Assembly (NCBI GenBank): GCA_028281025.1
Contig: JANQKR010000023.1
Span: forward strand, 1-64,000
Direction: 5' to 3'
From: Croceivirga sp.
GTDB taxonomy: Bacteria > Bacteroidota > Bacteroidia > Flavobacteriales > Flavobacteriaceae
Length of the DNA: 64,000 bases
Shown: positions 1 through 9,264 of the stretch, one piece after another
How the letters are laid out: each line of letters opens with the position of its first letter
Numbering within the stretch: the stretch's first letter is position 1
Made by a program: the position numbers and the translations under genes
The notes under the pieces: model-generated
The model's input: the letters and a program-made list of their open reading frames with translations, nothing else
Told to the model about the DNA's origin: nothing
Databases searched by the model: none

Positions 1-220
1 TCGTCATCACATTTAGGTGCTGTTCCAGAATATATTCATTAAGACCGATCAACAATTCGTCCTTGGTGTTGAAATAGTGCATGACCAAACCGTTGCTGAT
101 TCCCATGGCATCGGCCACCTTGGCGATGGATGCGTTTTCCAGGCCATTCACCTTGGCCACTTTGTAAAAGGATTCTATAATCTCCAATTTCCTTGTTGTG
201 ACCAAACTTTTTCTGCCCAT
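1..220 (-). CDS. TetR family transcriptional regulator (N-terminal part; runs off window)
   Basis: The minus strand from the ATG at 218-220 reads through 73 codons to the window edge without a stop. The translation starts MGRKSLVTTRKLEIIESFYK and contains a typical TetR helix-turn-helix (residues about 25-50, with ASIAKVADAMGISNGLVMHYFNTKDEL). TetR proteins are usually about 200 residues, so roughly two thirds lies outside the window. It is divergent from the phosphodiesterase-SusCD operon starting at 397, and two palindromes in the shared intergenic region look like its operators. I infer that it represses itself and that operon. The effector is unknown. Confidence 0.88.
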   Translation of the reverse strand, partial: MGRKSLVTTRKLEIIESFYKVAKVNGLENASIAKVADAMGISNGLVMHYFNTKDELLIGLNEYILEQHLNVMT

Positions 221-283
221 AGCCTAGCAATTCTTTTACCTTTTCATAATAACAATAATACTCCTTTTTTGAAAAATAAGCTT

Positions 284-301
284 ACCGAACAATCATTCAA
301 T
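284..301. promoter_or_regulatory. Candidate TetR operator, site 2
   Basis: Read on the minus strand this is ATTGAA-N3-TTGTTC followed by GGT. It matches 13 of 18 positions of the near-perfect palindrome at 341-360. It sits 64 bases upstream of the tetR start codon, fitting autoregulation. This is seen in sequence; binding is inferred. Confidence 0.5.
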
Positions 302-340
302 CTATTTTACGATTCCGTAACTTATCGTTAAATATTTTTT

Positions 341-360
341 AATTGAACAGTTGTTCAATT
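341..360. promoter_or_regulatory. Candidate TetR operator, site 1
   Basis: A perfect inverted repeat, AATTGAACA-N2-TGTTCAATT, lies 37 bases before the phosphodiesterase start. It directly abuts a TATTTTCC element at 361-368 that resembles the flavobacterial TANNTTTG promoter box. A repressor bound here would cover the promoter. Size, symmetry and position between divergent genes are typical of TetR operators. Confidence 0.6.
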
Positions 361-396
361 TATTTTCCTTTGACCTGTTTTTAATCAACCTGAACC

Positions 397-1644
397 ATGA
401 AAACTTGCAAACTATTTTGCGCGGTATTGATTTTATTGGGAACAACGGCCTGCGCTCGTTCCACCTCCTTGGATTCAATTTCCAAAAAGGTAGTGTTCAT
501 CATTGTCGATGGCGTTTCCGCCGATCAGTTAAAAACCGCAAAGACCCCCTATTTGGACAGCATTGGCATCCTTGGGTCATATTCGGATGCCTATGTGGGC
601 GGTGCTGCGGGAACCTATTCCCAAACCCCGACCATTTCGGCCGTTGGCTATAACAGCCTATTAACGGGCACATGGGCCAACAAACACAATGTATGGGGCA
701 ATGGAATCAAGGCCCCCAATTACCACTACCCCACCATTTTCAAGCTTTATAAGGACCAACGCCCAAAGGGGACGATCGGGGTGTTCTCCTCTTGGCTGGA
801 CAACAGGACAAAACTGGTGGGCGATGGTCTTGATGAAACCGAAAACATAAAAGTGGATTACTTTTTTGATGGTCTCGAACACGACACCATCAATTACCCG
901 CATGACAAGGAGCGTAACTTCATGAAGCTCATCGATTATACGGTAGCGGACCATGCCGCCAAGACCATTCTTGAAAAGGCCCCTGATGTTTCCTGGGTCT
1001 ATCTGGAGTTTCCGGATGATATGGGCCATGGATATGGCGACAGTGACCGGTTCTATGCGGCGGTACAATTTGAGGATATGTTGGTAGGCAAAATTTGGAA
1101 CGCCATCAAAAAACGTGAAAAGGCGCATGAAGAGGAATGGCTCTTGGTGGTGACCACCGATCATGGGAGGACGGCCGAGAACGGAAAACACCATGGCGGG
1201 CAAACGGACAGGGAGCGCAGTACCTGGATCGTGACGAATACGAAGCACACCAACACCTATTTTAAGAACCATGTCCCAGCCATAGTGGACATCCTGCCCA
1301 CGATGACGGACTTCCTTGCTGTTGAAGTGCCCATTGACCTAAAGCGGGAATGGGACGGTGTATCGCTAATAAGAGCTGTGGATGCCATCGATTTTAAAGC
1401 ACAAAAGGAAAAAAGAAATCTTGTGCTGACATGGAAGGCACTTTCAAAGGGAATGGCGAAAATCTATGTTTCTGGCACCAATAATTTCAAATCAGGGGGA
1501 AAAGATGATTATAAACTTTTTACCGCCATAGCAACGGAAAAGGAGAAAGTGTCCATCCCCTTAAACAAAGTGCCCAAGGGCTTCTGTAAACTGGTCTTGG
1601 AAACCCCAAATACCATATTGAACACTTGGATAGTGGAAAACTGA
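397..1644 (+). CDS. Alkaline phosphatase family / type I phosphodiesterase lipoprotein
   Basis: The 415-residue product has a lipoprotein signal peptide ending in GTTAC (Cys19), so it is probably anchored in the outer membrane or periplasm. It shows the metal-site signatures of the alkaline phosphatase superfamily: FIIVDGVSAD (about 32-41), a Thr nucleophile region TPTISAVGYNSLLTG (about 73-87), FPDDMGHGYGD (about 207-217) and TTDHGRTAENGKHHGG (about 253-268). These resemble nucleotide pyrophosphatase/phosphodiesterases. The C-terminal 90 residues look like a small beta-rich accessory region. It is the first gene of an operon with SusC and SusD (27-base gap), so the substrate is probably a phosphoester imported through that pair. 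The substrate cannot be read from sequence. Confidence 0.85.
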   Translation: MKTCKLFCAVLILLGTTACARSTSLDSISKKVVFIIVDGVSADQLKTAKTPYLDSIGILGSYSDAYVGGAAGTYSQTPTISAVGYNSLLTGTWANKHNVWGNGIKAPNYHYPTIFKLYKDQRPKGTIGVFSSWLDNRTKLVGDGLDETENIKVDYFFDGLEHDTINYPHDKERNFMKLIDYTVADHAAKTILEKAPDVSWVYLEFPDDMGHGYGDSDRFYAAVQFEDMLVGKIWNAIKKREKAHEEEWLLVVTTDHGRTAENGKHHGGQTDRERSTWIVTNTKHTNTYFKNHVPAIVDILPTMTDFLAVEVPIDLKREWDGVSLIRAVDAIDFKAQKEKRNLVLTWKALSKGMAKIYVSGTNNFKSGGKDDYKLFTAIATEKEKVSIPLNKVPKGFCKLVLETPNTILNTWIVEN

Positions 1645-1671
1645 TAACCATAAATATAACAACCAAAATCA

Positions 1672-4600
1672 ATGAGAATGAAACACAAACTATTTTTAAT
1701 GTTGTTCTTGACCTTGATTTCCCTAGGGCATGCCCAAAGGGAAATCACCGGGAAGGTCACGGATGAATCCGACATTCCCTTGGCAGGGGTAACCGTCATC
1801 CTGGAAGGAACCACAACCGGGACGGTGACCGATTTTGACGGCAACTATAGCATTGAAGCGGAAGAAGGCCAGGGGCTAACCTTTTCCTATTTGGGCTTTT
1901 TTACAAAAACCGTGACTATCGAAGCCTCAGCTACCGTCAACGTTGTATTGCAGGAAGATGTACAAGGTTTGGACGAGGTGGTCGTCGTTGGGTTCGGTGC
2001 CGAAAAAAAGGTAAACCTTTCGGGAGCCGTGAGCAGTGTATCGACAAAAGAATTGGACACAAGGCCGATCAATAACGTCTCCCAAGGCTTACAGGGTATT
2101 TCTCCTGGACTTAACATCGATTTTAACAGCGGGGAACCCGGAGCGGATCCCGTGGTGAACATCAGGGGCTTTACCTCGATTAATGGGGGTGATCCACTGA
2201 TCATAATCGATGGTGTGCCCTCCGATGTTTCCCTGTTGAACCTGATACCCCCTGAGGACATCGAAAACATATCCGTTCTAAAGGACGCCTCTTCTGCGGC
2301 GATTTATGGGGCCAGGGCCGCATTTGGCGTTTTGCTGATTACCACCAAAACGGGAAGTGGCGGAAAAATGAACATTTCCTATAATACCTATGCCATGGTC
2401 GGAACGCCAACGGTGGTACCCAATAAGACCACGGATCCCTATATTTATCTGGCACTCCAAAAATTGGCGGAGGACAACACCCCATGGACAGGGGTGGGAA
2501 CATCTGCCGAAAGGCTGGTCTGGGCCCGCGAACGGAGCGATGACCCCAATGGAACCGTCGGGGTAAGGGAAAGCACCATTACCCCTGGCCTTTGGGAATA
2601 TATGGGGAACAGGAACTGGGAGGACTATTTTCTGTCCAACACTACCTATTCACAGAACCACAACCTCAATTTTACCGGAGGATCCGAAAAGGTCAACTAT
2701 TATATTTCGGCTTCCCACAACAGGCACAATGGCTCCCTGAAAATTGCGGACGACTTCTTTGCGAGGACCGGGATTCGAAGCAGGGTAAATGCGAAGGTAA
2801 AGGAATGGCTGACCTTGGGGAACAACACCTCCTACCTCATTTCCAAACGGAAAAACCCTTCCTACTTCAATATCCAGACGCTGTACAATTTTGCCCCAAC
2901 GGACTGGGATAAAAACCCTGACGGAAGCTGGGCCAACACCGCCGTGGGACGCATGGGCGCACAATTGACCGACGGGGGCGAGGAAATCGACCGCATCAAC
3001 ACCTTTCAAACAACGTTCAGTGCCGAGGTCCAATTGGTCAAGGATCTTTTAAAGGTCAACAGTGAATATACCTTTCAAAAGGAAAACCAAAACTATGATG
3101 CCTACTATGCCCGATATAATATCGGGTACGGCCCCGATGATGTTCGCGAGGAGGGCGTGAACGAAGTCTGGAAAGATTTGGGGGACAAGCAATATCAAGT
3201 GCTGAATGTCTATGCCACCCTTAAAAAGACCTTTGGGAACCATGCCCTGACACTTCTTGGCGGATATAACCAAGAAGAATACCGCCTTGACTATACCGAT
3301 TTGAACAGGGAGGGGGTCATATCGTCCTCGTTGCCCACCTTGCAATTGGCGACGGGAACCTTATTCGGGAACCAAATTATTAGGTCATGGGCACTACGAG
3401 GGGTGTTCTATAGGGCCAACTATATCTACAGGGACAAATATATTTTGGAACTCAACGGGCGGTACGATGGTTCGTCAAAATTCCCGCAAGACAAACGTTT
3501 TGGGTTTTTCCCATCAGTCTCGGCTGCCTGGAACATGACCAAGGAAAACCTTATGGAAGGTCTCCACCCTGCGGTAAGTCTGTTAAAGCTGAGGGCATCC
3601 TATGGTTCCTTGGGGAATCAGGACGTGGGGCCCTTCGATTATATTCCTTCCATGAGCTCAAGCCTCGGCAATTACATCGTTGATGGGGAACTGCCCATCC
3701 AAATAAGCTCACCGCCATTGGTCTCCCAAAATTATACCTGGGAAGAAGTGATTTCCAAAAATATCGGTATCGATCTGGGGCTGTTCAACAACAAGTTCAA
3801 TGCCTCCTTTGACTATTTTGTTCGGGACACCAAGGGAATGTTGACTTTGGGAAAGGATTTGCCGGGGGTTTTGGGTGCCAGTGAGCCCAGGGAAAATGCA
3901 GGTGATCTTAGGACAAAGGGATGGGAACTGGCATTGACCTATAGGAACAGTTTTGGTAATCCCAACAAACCTTTGAACTTCAGTGCTCGGTTCAATCTAA
4001 GCGACAGCAGGTCCACCATCACACGGTTCGATAACCCCAACAACAGCTTGTTGCAATATTATGAGGGAATGGAAATCGGCGAGATATGGGGATTGACCTC
4101 GGACGGGCTATTTAGGTCACAGGCAGAGATCGATGCCCTGGACCAGACAAGCATCATTCCTTGGGGCGCTCTGGAAATCGTGGAAGGATGGCCCAAATAT
4201 GTGGATTTGGACGGAAACCAGGCCATTGAAAAGGGACTGACCGCTGATGACCCCAAAGACCTAAGGGTCATTGGCAATATGCTGCCCCGTTTTCGCTTCG
4301 GGTTGAACCTCGATTTCAATTGGAACAACTTTGACCTGGGCGTGTTCCTGCAGGGTGTCGGAAAAAGGGACTACTACCCTAGGGACTATCTCTATTGGGG
4401 CTTTTTTCAACAACCTTACTCTGGGGGCTATGTCCATTTGCAGGATTTTTATAGGCCTGCCGATGACGCTGGCAACCATTCACAGTCCTATATCAATGCC
4501 GGTCTGGCCAATGCCAATATCGATGCCCGATATCCTGTTTTGCAGGCTTGGTTGGCTGACAGAAACCTGGGGGAGCGTTTGGACCAGGCCCAGGGTCTGG

Positions 4601-4899
4601 CCATTCCGCAAACGGCCTATTTGTTGGATGCCTCCTATCTGCGGGTGAAGAACATCACCTTTGGCTATACCATCCCATCAAAGTTTATCGAAAAAACGGG
4701 CATAACCAGCTTACGGGTGTATTTCAGTGGAGAAAACCTGTTTGAATGGTCAGAGATTGCGGACTTCTTCGATCCCGAGGCGGTTTCCGATGTAAATTCC
4801 CGGATAGACCCTGCCTACAGCCCTGGAAGGGGAGAGACCAGTGGGTACCAGTACCCCTATCAAAGAAGATATTCCTTGGGAATCAATGCCAACTTCTAA
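1672..4899 (+). CDS. SusC/RagA family TonB-linked outer membrane transporter
   Basis: The 1075-residue protein has a signal peptide ending near GHAQ, then a carboxypeptidase-like regulatory domain (about 24-100, with GTTTGTVTDFDGNYSI). A TonB-box-like stretch LDEVVVVGFG follows (about 103-112). The plug domain has the SusC signature INGGDPLIIIDGVP and the ISVLKDASSAAIYGARA motif (about 165-225), and then the beta-barrel. It ends in an aromatic residue (NANF), as barrels do. It starts 27 bases after the phosphodiesterase and is followed 33 bases later by SusD, so all three probably form one transcript. It should import the ligand captured by the SusD partner using TonB energy. Confidence 0.95.
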   Translation: MRMKHKLFLMLFLTLISLGHAQREITGKVTDESDIPLAGVTVILEGTTTGTVTDFDGNYSIEAEEGQGLTFSYLGFFTKTVTIEASATVNVVLQEDVQGLDEVVVVGFGAEKKVNLSGAVSSVSTKELDTRPINNVSQGLQGISPGLNIDFNSGEPGADPVVNIRGFTSINGGDPLIIIDGVPSDVSLLNLIPPEDIENISVLKDASSAAIYGARAAFGVLLITTKTGSGGKMNISYNTYAMVGTPTVVPNKTTDPYIYLALQKLAEDNTPWTGVGTSAERLVWARERSDDPNGTVGVRESTITPGLWEYMGNRNWEDYFLSNTTYSQNHNLNFTGGSEKVNYYISASHNRHNGSLKIADDFFARTGIRSRVNAKVKEWLTLGNNTSYLISKRKNPSYFNIQTLYNFAPTDWDKNPDGSWANTAVGRMGAQLTDGGEEIDRINTFQTTFSAEVQLVKDLLKVNSEYTFQKENQNYDAYYARYNIGYGPDDVREEGVNEVWKDLGDKQYQVLNVYATLKKTFGNHALTLLGGYNQEEYRLDYTDLNREGVISSSLPTLQLATGTLFGNQIIRSWALRGVFYRANYIYRDKYILELNGRYDGSSKFPQDKRFGFFPSVSAAWNMTKENLMEGLHPAVSLLKLRASYGSLGNQDVGPFDYIPSMSSSLGNYIVDGELPIQISSPPLVSQNYTWEEVISKNIGIDLGLFNNKFNASFDYFVRDTKGMLTLGKDLPGVLGASEPRENAGDLRTKGWELALTYRNSFGNPNKPLNFSARFNLSDSRSTITRFDNPNNSLLQYYEGMEIGEIWGLTSDGLFRSQAEIDALDQTSIIPWGALEIVEGWPKYVDLDGNQAIEKGLTADDPKDLRVIGNMLPRFRFGLNLDFNWNNFDLGVFLQGVGKRDYYPRDYLYWGFFQQPYSGGYVHLQDFYRPADDAGNHSQSYINAGLANANIDARYPVLQAWLADRNLGERLDQAQGLAIPQTAYLLDASYLRVKNITFGYTIPSKFIEKTGITSLRVYFSGENLFEWSEIADFFDPEAVSDVNSRIDPAYSPGRGETSGYQYPYQRRYSLGINANF

Positions 4900-4932
4900 C
4901 CCAAAAAAGATAACGATTTTAAAGAACCGATC

Positions 4933-6723
4933 ATGAAAAATATATTCAAATTAAGCTTGACGATGGTACTGGCCATTTTGTCATCCTGCGAGGATGATTT
5001 TCTGGAGCGTTTGCCTGAAACGGAAATTGCCGTGGACAATTTTTTCAACACCGAGGAAGATCTGGCCATCTATGTCAATGGCCTGTACGATTTTCCGGGG
5101 TTCGGCATCTACTTTAATGATGAGGCGACCGATAACGCCGCTACAACGGGGAACCGGGAAATCAAGACCATCATGACCACTGCGGCCAATTCCACCACAA
5201 TTACAGGGGGCTGGGATTGGGAAGAATTAAGGGACATCAACCTGTTCTTGGAGAACTCCCCCAAGGCCGATGTTACCGAGGAGGTAAGGAACAATTTCAA
5301 TGGCGTTGCACGTTTTTTCAGGGCGCAGTTCTATATGGAAAAAATAAAGCGATATTCCAATGTGCCCTGGTACGATACGGTCTTGACCGCGGACTCCGAA
5401 GAGTTGTACAAAGCAAGTGATCCCAGGGAGCTGGTGGTCAACAAGATTTTTGAGGACTACCAATTTGCCATTGATCATGTGCTGGAAACCCAGCCAAAGG
5501 GTGCGGTAAACAAATGGTTGGTGCTAGCCTATGCCAGTAGGAGCGCACTGTATGAGGGCACTTTTAGAAAATATCATTCCGAACTGAACCTTCAGGGATC
5601 CGCAAACACCTATCTTCAGTTGGCCTCTGATTATTCAAAACAGATTATGGACAGTAATGTTTTTGCCATCCATAATACGGGCAATCCGAACACGGATTAC
5701 CATGACCTGTTCATCAGTGAAGACCTGACTTCAAACCTTGAAGTCATCTTCTCGAACATTTCGGTGGCCGATGTCAAGAACAGCGGGTTCAGCGTAACCG
5801 TTTTTGGGAACTATGAGATGTCTCCTACCAAAGACCTAGTGGATAGTTACCTCATGGCTGATGGTTCGTATTTCAGTAGCCAGCCTAATCACGAAACAAA
5901 AACGTTTGTCGAGGAATTTCAGGACAGAGATCCCAGGTTGGGGCAGACTTTTTCCTTTCCCGGCTGGGAACTGGTCAATGTGTCCAATTATTCGGCAGGG
6001 GTGACAAATTATGTGCAACAGCTCAACAAGAACTTTACGGGATACCATCAGATCAAGGGGTTTCTGAACAGTTTGGATTTCGATTATATCAACGGGGTCG
6101 ATTCCCCTGTTATCCGCTATGCTGAGATATTGTTGAATTACGCCGAGGCACAGGCCGAATTGGGCACGCTGTCCCAAAATGTCCTGGATGTTACCGTGAA
6201 CGAGTTGAGAAATAGGGTCGGGCTTCCCCACTTGACCATGGGAGCCACCGCTGACCCTGTCCAGGCAGCAAAATACCCAAATGTCAACAGTCCCGTTTTA
6301 TTGGAAATAAGACGCGAAAGAAGAGTGGAATTTGCCCAAGAGGGCAGAAGATTGGACGACCTCAACCGCTGGAACGCGGGAAAACTCATGGAAAAGGAAC
6401 CCGTGGGGATGTATTTCCCCGGACTTGGAAAGTACGACCTTACCGGAGACGGGGTTGAAGACATTATCTTGCTGAGTGCTTCCGATGTCGTTCCAGAACC
6501 CGATGCCAGGGAAAAAAACAGCCTTGGCGTTACCTTGATCTACTATAGGGCGGGCAATGTAGGTGATGATGTCGATGTATACCTGACAAATGGTACCGGC
6601 GGCAATGTGGTTGCCACCCCCGAAAGGGGCACCTTTGAGGAACCAAAGCATTACTACCGACCTATTCCCGCCACGGAAGTTACGCTGAACCCTAGTTTGG
6701 AGCAAGTGTTCGGATGGGAATAG
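4933..6723 (+). CDS. RagB/SusD family nutrient-binding lipoprotein
   Basis: The 596-residue surface lipoprotein has a signal peptide ending in ILSSC (Cys19). It continues with EDDFLERLPETEIAVDNFF, the typical SusD start, and has TPR-like helices through the N-terminal half. The C-terminal RRVEFAQEGRRLDDLNRW (about 460-477) is the conserved SusD C-terminal signature. It pairs with the SusC immediately upstream. The operon carries no glycoside hydrolase, only the phosphodiesterase, which is unusual for a glycan locus. The gene is closed by a strong hairpin terminator at 6750-6778. Confidence 0.94.
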   Translation: MKNIFKLSLTMVLAILSSCEDDFLERLPETEIAVDNFFNTEEDLAIYVNGLYDFPGFGIYFNDEATDNAATTGNREIKTIMTTAANSTTITGGWDWEELRDINLFLENSPKADVTEEVRNNFNGVARFFRAQFYMEKIKRYSNVPWYDTVLTADSEELYKASDPRELVVNKIFEDYQFAIDHVLETQPKGAVNKWLVLAYASRSALYEGTFRKYHSELNLQGSANTYLQLASDYSKQIMDSNVFAIHNTGNPNTDYHDLFISEDLTSNLEVIFSNISVADVKNSGFSVTVFGNYEMSPTKDLVDSYLMADGSYFSSQPNHETKTFVEEFQDRDPRLGQTFSFPGWELVNVSNYSAGVTNYVQQLNKNFTGYHQIKGFLNSLDFDYINGVDSPVIRYAEILLNYAEAQAELGTLSQNVLDVTVNELRNRVGLPHLTMGATADPVQAAKYPNVNSPVLLEIRRERRVEFAQEGRRLDDLNRWNAGKLMEKEPVGMYFPGLGKYDLTGDGVEDIILLSASDVVPEPDAREKNSLGVTLIYYRAGNVGDDVDVYLTNGTGGNVVATPERGTFEEPKHYYRPIPATEVTLNPSLEQVFGWE

Positions 6724-6749
6724 ACTTAAAATGAATCAGTTCAACCATC

Positions 6750-6778
6750 AAAAGCGCAGTGTTTGCTGCGCTTTTTAT
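6750..6778 (+). terminator. Rho-independent terminator after susD
   Basis: A 10-base perfect stem AAAAGCGCAG / CTGCGCTTTT with a 6-base loop runs into T-rich sequence. It lies 27 bases after the SusD stop and closes the phosphodiesterase-susC-susD operon. Confidence 0.85.
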
Positions 6779-6982
6779 TTGAATTCATTTAGTCAATTTG
6801 GAATGGACAAATGGGTTCAACCTTTGATTTTACGATTTAAAAGCAAATCGGACTCACCCTTTGATCATGATTAAGTTTTATATCATATACTGGTTGTCAA
6901 ATCAAAATTCCAATGTTGATTTGGCGTGAATTTTGATGCTGAATTGGTTGACAATCGGCGTGAACAACTAAATCAATATATA

Positions 6983-7450
6983 ATGAACAGGGTAAGACCA
7001 GTGGTATTGTTTATTTACCTTTTATCGGGGGTATTCCTAAATGGCCAATCACAAGATACAGTATTGACCAAGGGGAAGATATTCAGTTTATATGCGCCAA
7101 ATTTTATGACGACTGCCATAACCTTAGACCTTAAAAATATTGACTTGACAAAAGACCGACTGACACTTTCATTGTACAACGGCACGACCAACATGTATGA
7201 TACGTATGTCGGTGTTGGTGATGACCATGTATATGGTGGTTCAACGGTAAGCTTTACGGAAAGGGGCAATGTCATGACCAATCTTTTTTTGGGAAGCGAT
7301 TCTTTTTTGGAGAGCAATCCTCTACTTATACAAAACCCCGTTTTTTTTCCGGGTGAAGATTATCGGGTCAGGGATTCCTTTAATCCTTACGGTGCCACTA
7401 CTATGGGGGAAGCATTATTTGGCGGGTTTTTGGGCTTGTTGTTCAATTAG
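6983..7450 (+). CDS. Secreted hypothetical protein
   Basis: I chose the ATG at 6983 because it begins a good signal peptide (MNRVRPVVLFIYLLSGVFLNGQSQ). The same frame is open upstream to 6926 but without signal-like sequence. The mature part is about 130 residues, beta-rich and without Cys. It has short motifs such as NLFLGSDSFLESN and ends in a Gly/Phe-rich tail (GEALFGGFLGLLFN). I do not recognise a family. It stands alone between the SusCD operon terminator and the toxin-antitoxin island. A function cannot be assigned. Confidence 0.6.
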   Translation: MNRVRPVVLFIYLLSGVFLNGQSQDTVLTKGKIFSLYAPNFMTTAITLDLKNIDLTKDRLTLSLYNGTTNMYDTYVGVGDDHVYGGSTVSFTERGNVMTNLFLGSDSFLESNPLLIQNPVFFPGEDYRVRDSFNPYGATTMGEALFGGFLGLLFN

Positions 7451-7664
7451 GCCCTTTACATATAAATGAGATTTATTTACCAATGATATTACAGGAAAAA
7501 ACACAAAAAACAGTCCTTAAGCAAGAATAAGTTCTGCATTCCGATACTTTTGCCCTGCATCGATAGTTTTAAATTGATTTTTTGTAAGATAGTCATCAAA
7601 AATATGAAAGTAATAGTTCTTCTATATCTTTCACATTTTGTACATTTATAGCTCAGCGAACATT

Positions 7665-8258
7665 ATGAGTATAGATGACCAGATTGAGAATAGAATACAC
7701 CAAGCAAAAGAAGGAACTATTTTTTTTGCGGATGACTTTAGTGATATAGGCAGTCAAAGTGCCATACACACTACTCTGCACCGATTGGAAAAACGAAAAG
7801 TACTGTCAAGGGTATCCCATGGTATCTATGCGAAACCAAAAATAAGTAAATTGCTTAACCAAGAAATATTGCCCACAGCTGAGGAAGTCGCTTTGGCAAT
7901 AGCGAAAAGGGATAGGGCCAAAATACTTCCTTCCGGCAGTTATGCACAATACGCCCTAGGTATTTCAACCCAAGTTCCATTAAAGCTGGTCTATTATACA
8001 GATGGCAAGGCAAGAACGATAAAAGTGGGAAAGCGAACTATACAATTTAAAAGAACAACGCCAAAAAACCTGGCTTTAAGGGGCAAAGTAGGGAGACTTG
8101 TGGTACAGGCACTTCGAGATATTGGAAAAGATAAACTGACCTTGGGGGAAGAAGAGAAAATCATCGGTTTGTTGAAACAAGAGGACATCAAGGACTTAAA
8201 GCATGATATAGCATTGGCACCGCAATGGATTGCGGAAATCATGGCAAAGGCATTATAA
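7665..8258 (+). CDS. AbiEi-like antitoxin (DUF6088 type)
   Basis: The 197-residue product begins MSIDDQIENRIHQAKEGTIFFADDF. It contains an N-terminal winged-helix-like part (about 10-60, with LHRLEKRKVLSRVSHGIYAKP), as in DUF6088/AbiEi antitoxins that repress their own operon. The upstream ATG at 7638 adds nine residues without homology character, so I prefer 7665. Its stop overlaps the next start codon (TAATG at 8256-8260), indicating translational coupling with the AbiEii toxin. Such pairs act as type IV toxin-antitoxin systems and phage-abortive infection modules. Confidence 0.8.
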   Translation: MSIDDQIENRIHQAKEGTIFFADDFSDIGSQSAIHTTLHRLEKRKVLSRVSHGIYAKPKISKLLNQEILPTAEEVALAIAKRDRAKILPSGSYAQYALGISTQVPLKLVYYTDGKARTIKVGKRTIQFKRTTPKNLALRGKVGRLVVQALRDIGKDKLTLGEEEKIIGLLKQEDIKDLKHDIALAPQWIAEIMAKAL

Positions 8259-9262
8259 TGGGGGCAATAGATTTTTACAAATTAAAATCCGGCCAAAAAG
8301 AAGAGATATTTGAAGCCATTGGCAATAAAAAAGGGATACCGGGTTTTGCAGTCGAAAAAGATTGGTGGGTTGTACAGGTATTGAATATCATCTTTCGAAT
8401 GGATGTAAAAGAGCATTTGCTCTTTAAGGGGGGTACATCGTTAAGCAAGGCATGGAATCTTATAGAAAGATTCTCAGAAGATATTGATTTGGCTCTTAAT
8501 AGGGAATATCTTGGTTTTGATTCTGGATTGATCAGTAAAGCCCAAGTAAGGAAGTTAAGGACAACGTCTTTTGATTTTGTTACCACTACCTTTTACGAAA
8601 CATTGCAAGAGGAATTTGAAAAAAATGGTTTTGAAGAGGCTGCTTTTGATTTTGAAAACTTGGGTGATGGAGACCAAGACCCAATATCCATTTCAATAGA
8701 ATACCCATGTGTGATGAAATACAAATCATATGTACTTCCTAGGGTAAAAGTGGAGTTGGGCAGTCGCTCCTTAGTGGAACCCTACACCAATTGTAATGTG
8801 GTTTCGTTTGTTGGGGAGGAATTTCCAGATCGTCCGTTTGCCGATACTCCCATTATTATCCCTTGTGTCAATCCTGAAAGGACGTACCTCGAAAAACTAT
8901 TTTTGTTGCACGAGGAGTTCCAACGCCCGGAAGATAAGATTAGGGTCGAACGATTGAGCCGACATTTGTATGACATTACTAGAATATTTGATAGCGAGCA
9001 TAAACCCAAAGCCTATGAGCAAGTGCTTATTACATCAATAATAGAGCATAGAGAACGATTTAGCGGTATGAAAGGCGTGGATTATAACAGTCTTTACCCG
9101 CCAAACCTAAACCCAATTCCCCCAGATAGATTTATCAAGAACTGGGAGGAAGATTATAAAACGATGCAAACCAATATGATTCCTAAGGATAGTCCAGGTT
9201 TTGAAGATTTGTTGAATATCGTAAGGGAAGCGACAGAAGAATATAATCAGCAGAAGTTTTAA
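8258..9262 (+). CDS. AbiEii-type nucleotidyltransferase toxin
   Basis: The 334-residue protein carries the AbiEii nucleotidyltransferase signature. LLFKGGTSLSKAWN is followed by RFSEDIDLAL (about 48-75), giving the GGTS and D-x-D metal-binding elements. Later conserved elements include RTYLEKLFLLHEEF and RLSRHLYDI (about 208-240). The family is believed to transfer nucleotides to tRNA or other targets and so halt growth. Translation is coupled to the antitoxin by a one-base overlap. The start at 8258 is set by this overlap. Confidence 0.87.
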   Translation: MGAIDFYKLKSGQKEEIFEAIGNKKGIPGFAVEKDWWVVQVLNIIFRMDVKEHLLFKGGTSLSKAWNLIERFSEDIDLALNREYLGFDSGLISKAQVRKLRTTSFDFVTTTFYETLQEEFEKNGFEEAAFDFENLGDGDQDPISISIEYPCVMKYKSYVLPRVKVELGSRSLVEPYTNCNVVSFVGEEFPDRPFADTPIIIPCVNPERTYLEKLFLLHEEFQRPEDKIRVERLSRHLYDITRIFDSEHKPKAYEQVLITSIIEHRERFSGMKGVDYNSLYPPNLNPIPPDRFIKNWEEDYKTMQTNMIPKDSPGFEDLLNIVREATEEYNQQKF

Positions 9263-9264
9263 GA

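Noticed and set aside
661-1272. Long antisense open frame (203 codons) over the phosphodiesterase gene
   Set aside because: It is a shadow of the well-supported plus-strand gene and shows no motif; similar antisense frames over SusC, dnaE and arg genes were dismissed alike.
6780-7660. Second copy of the tRNA-Asp 3' end marking the far end of the mobile island
   Set aside because: I looked for the tRNA 3' sequence here and found none. GTTGAC...GTGAAC at about 6950 vaguely resembles 14549-14565 but is too inexact to call an attachment repeat.
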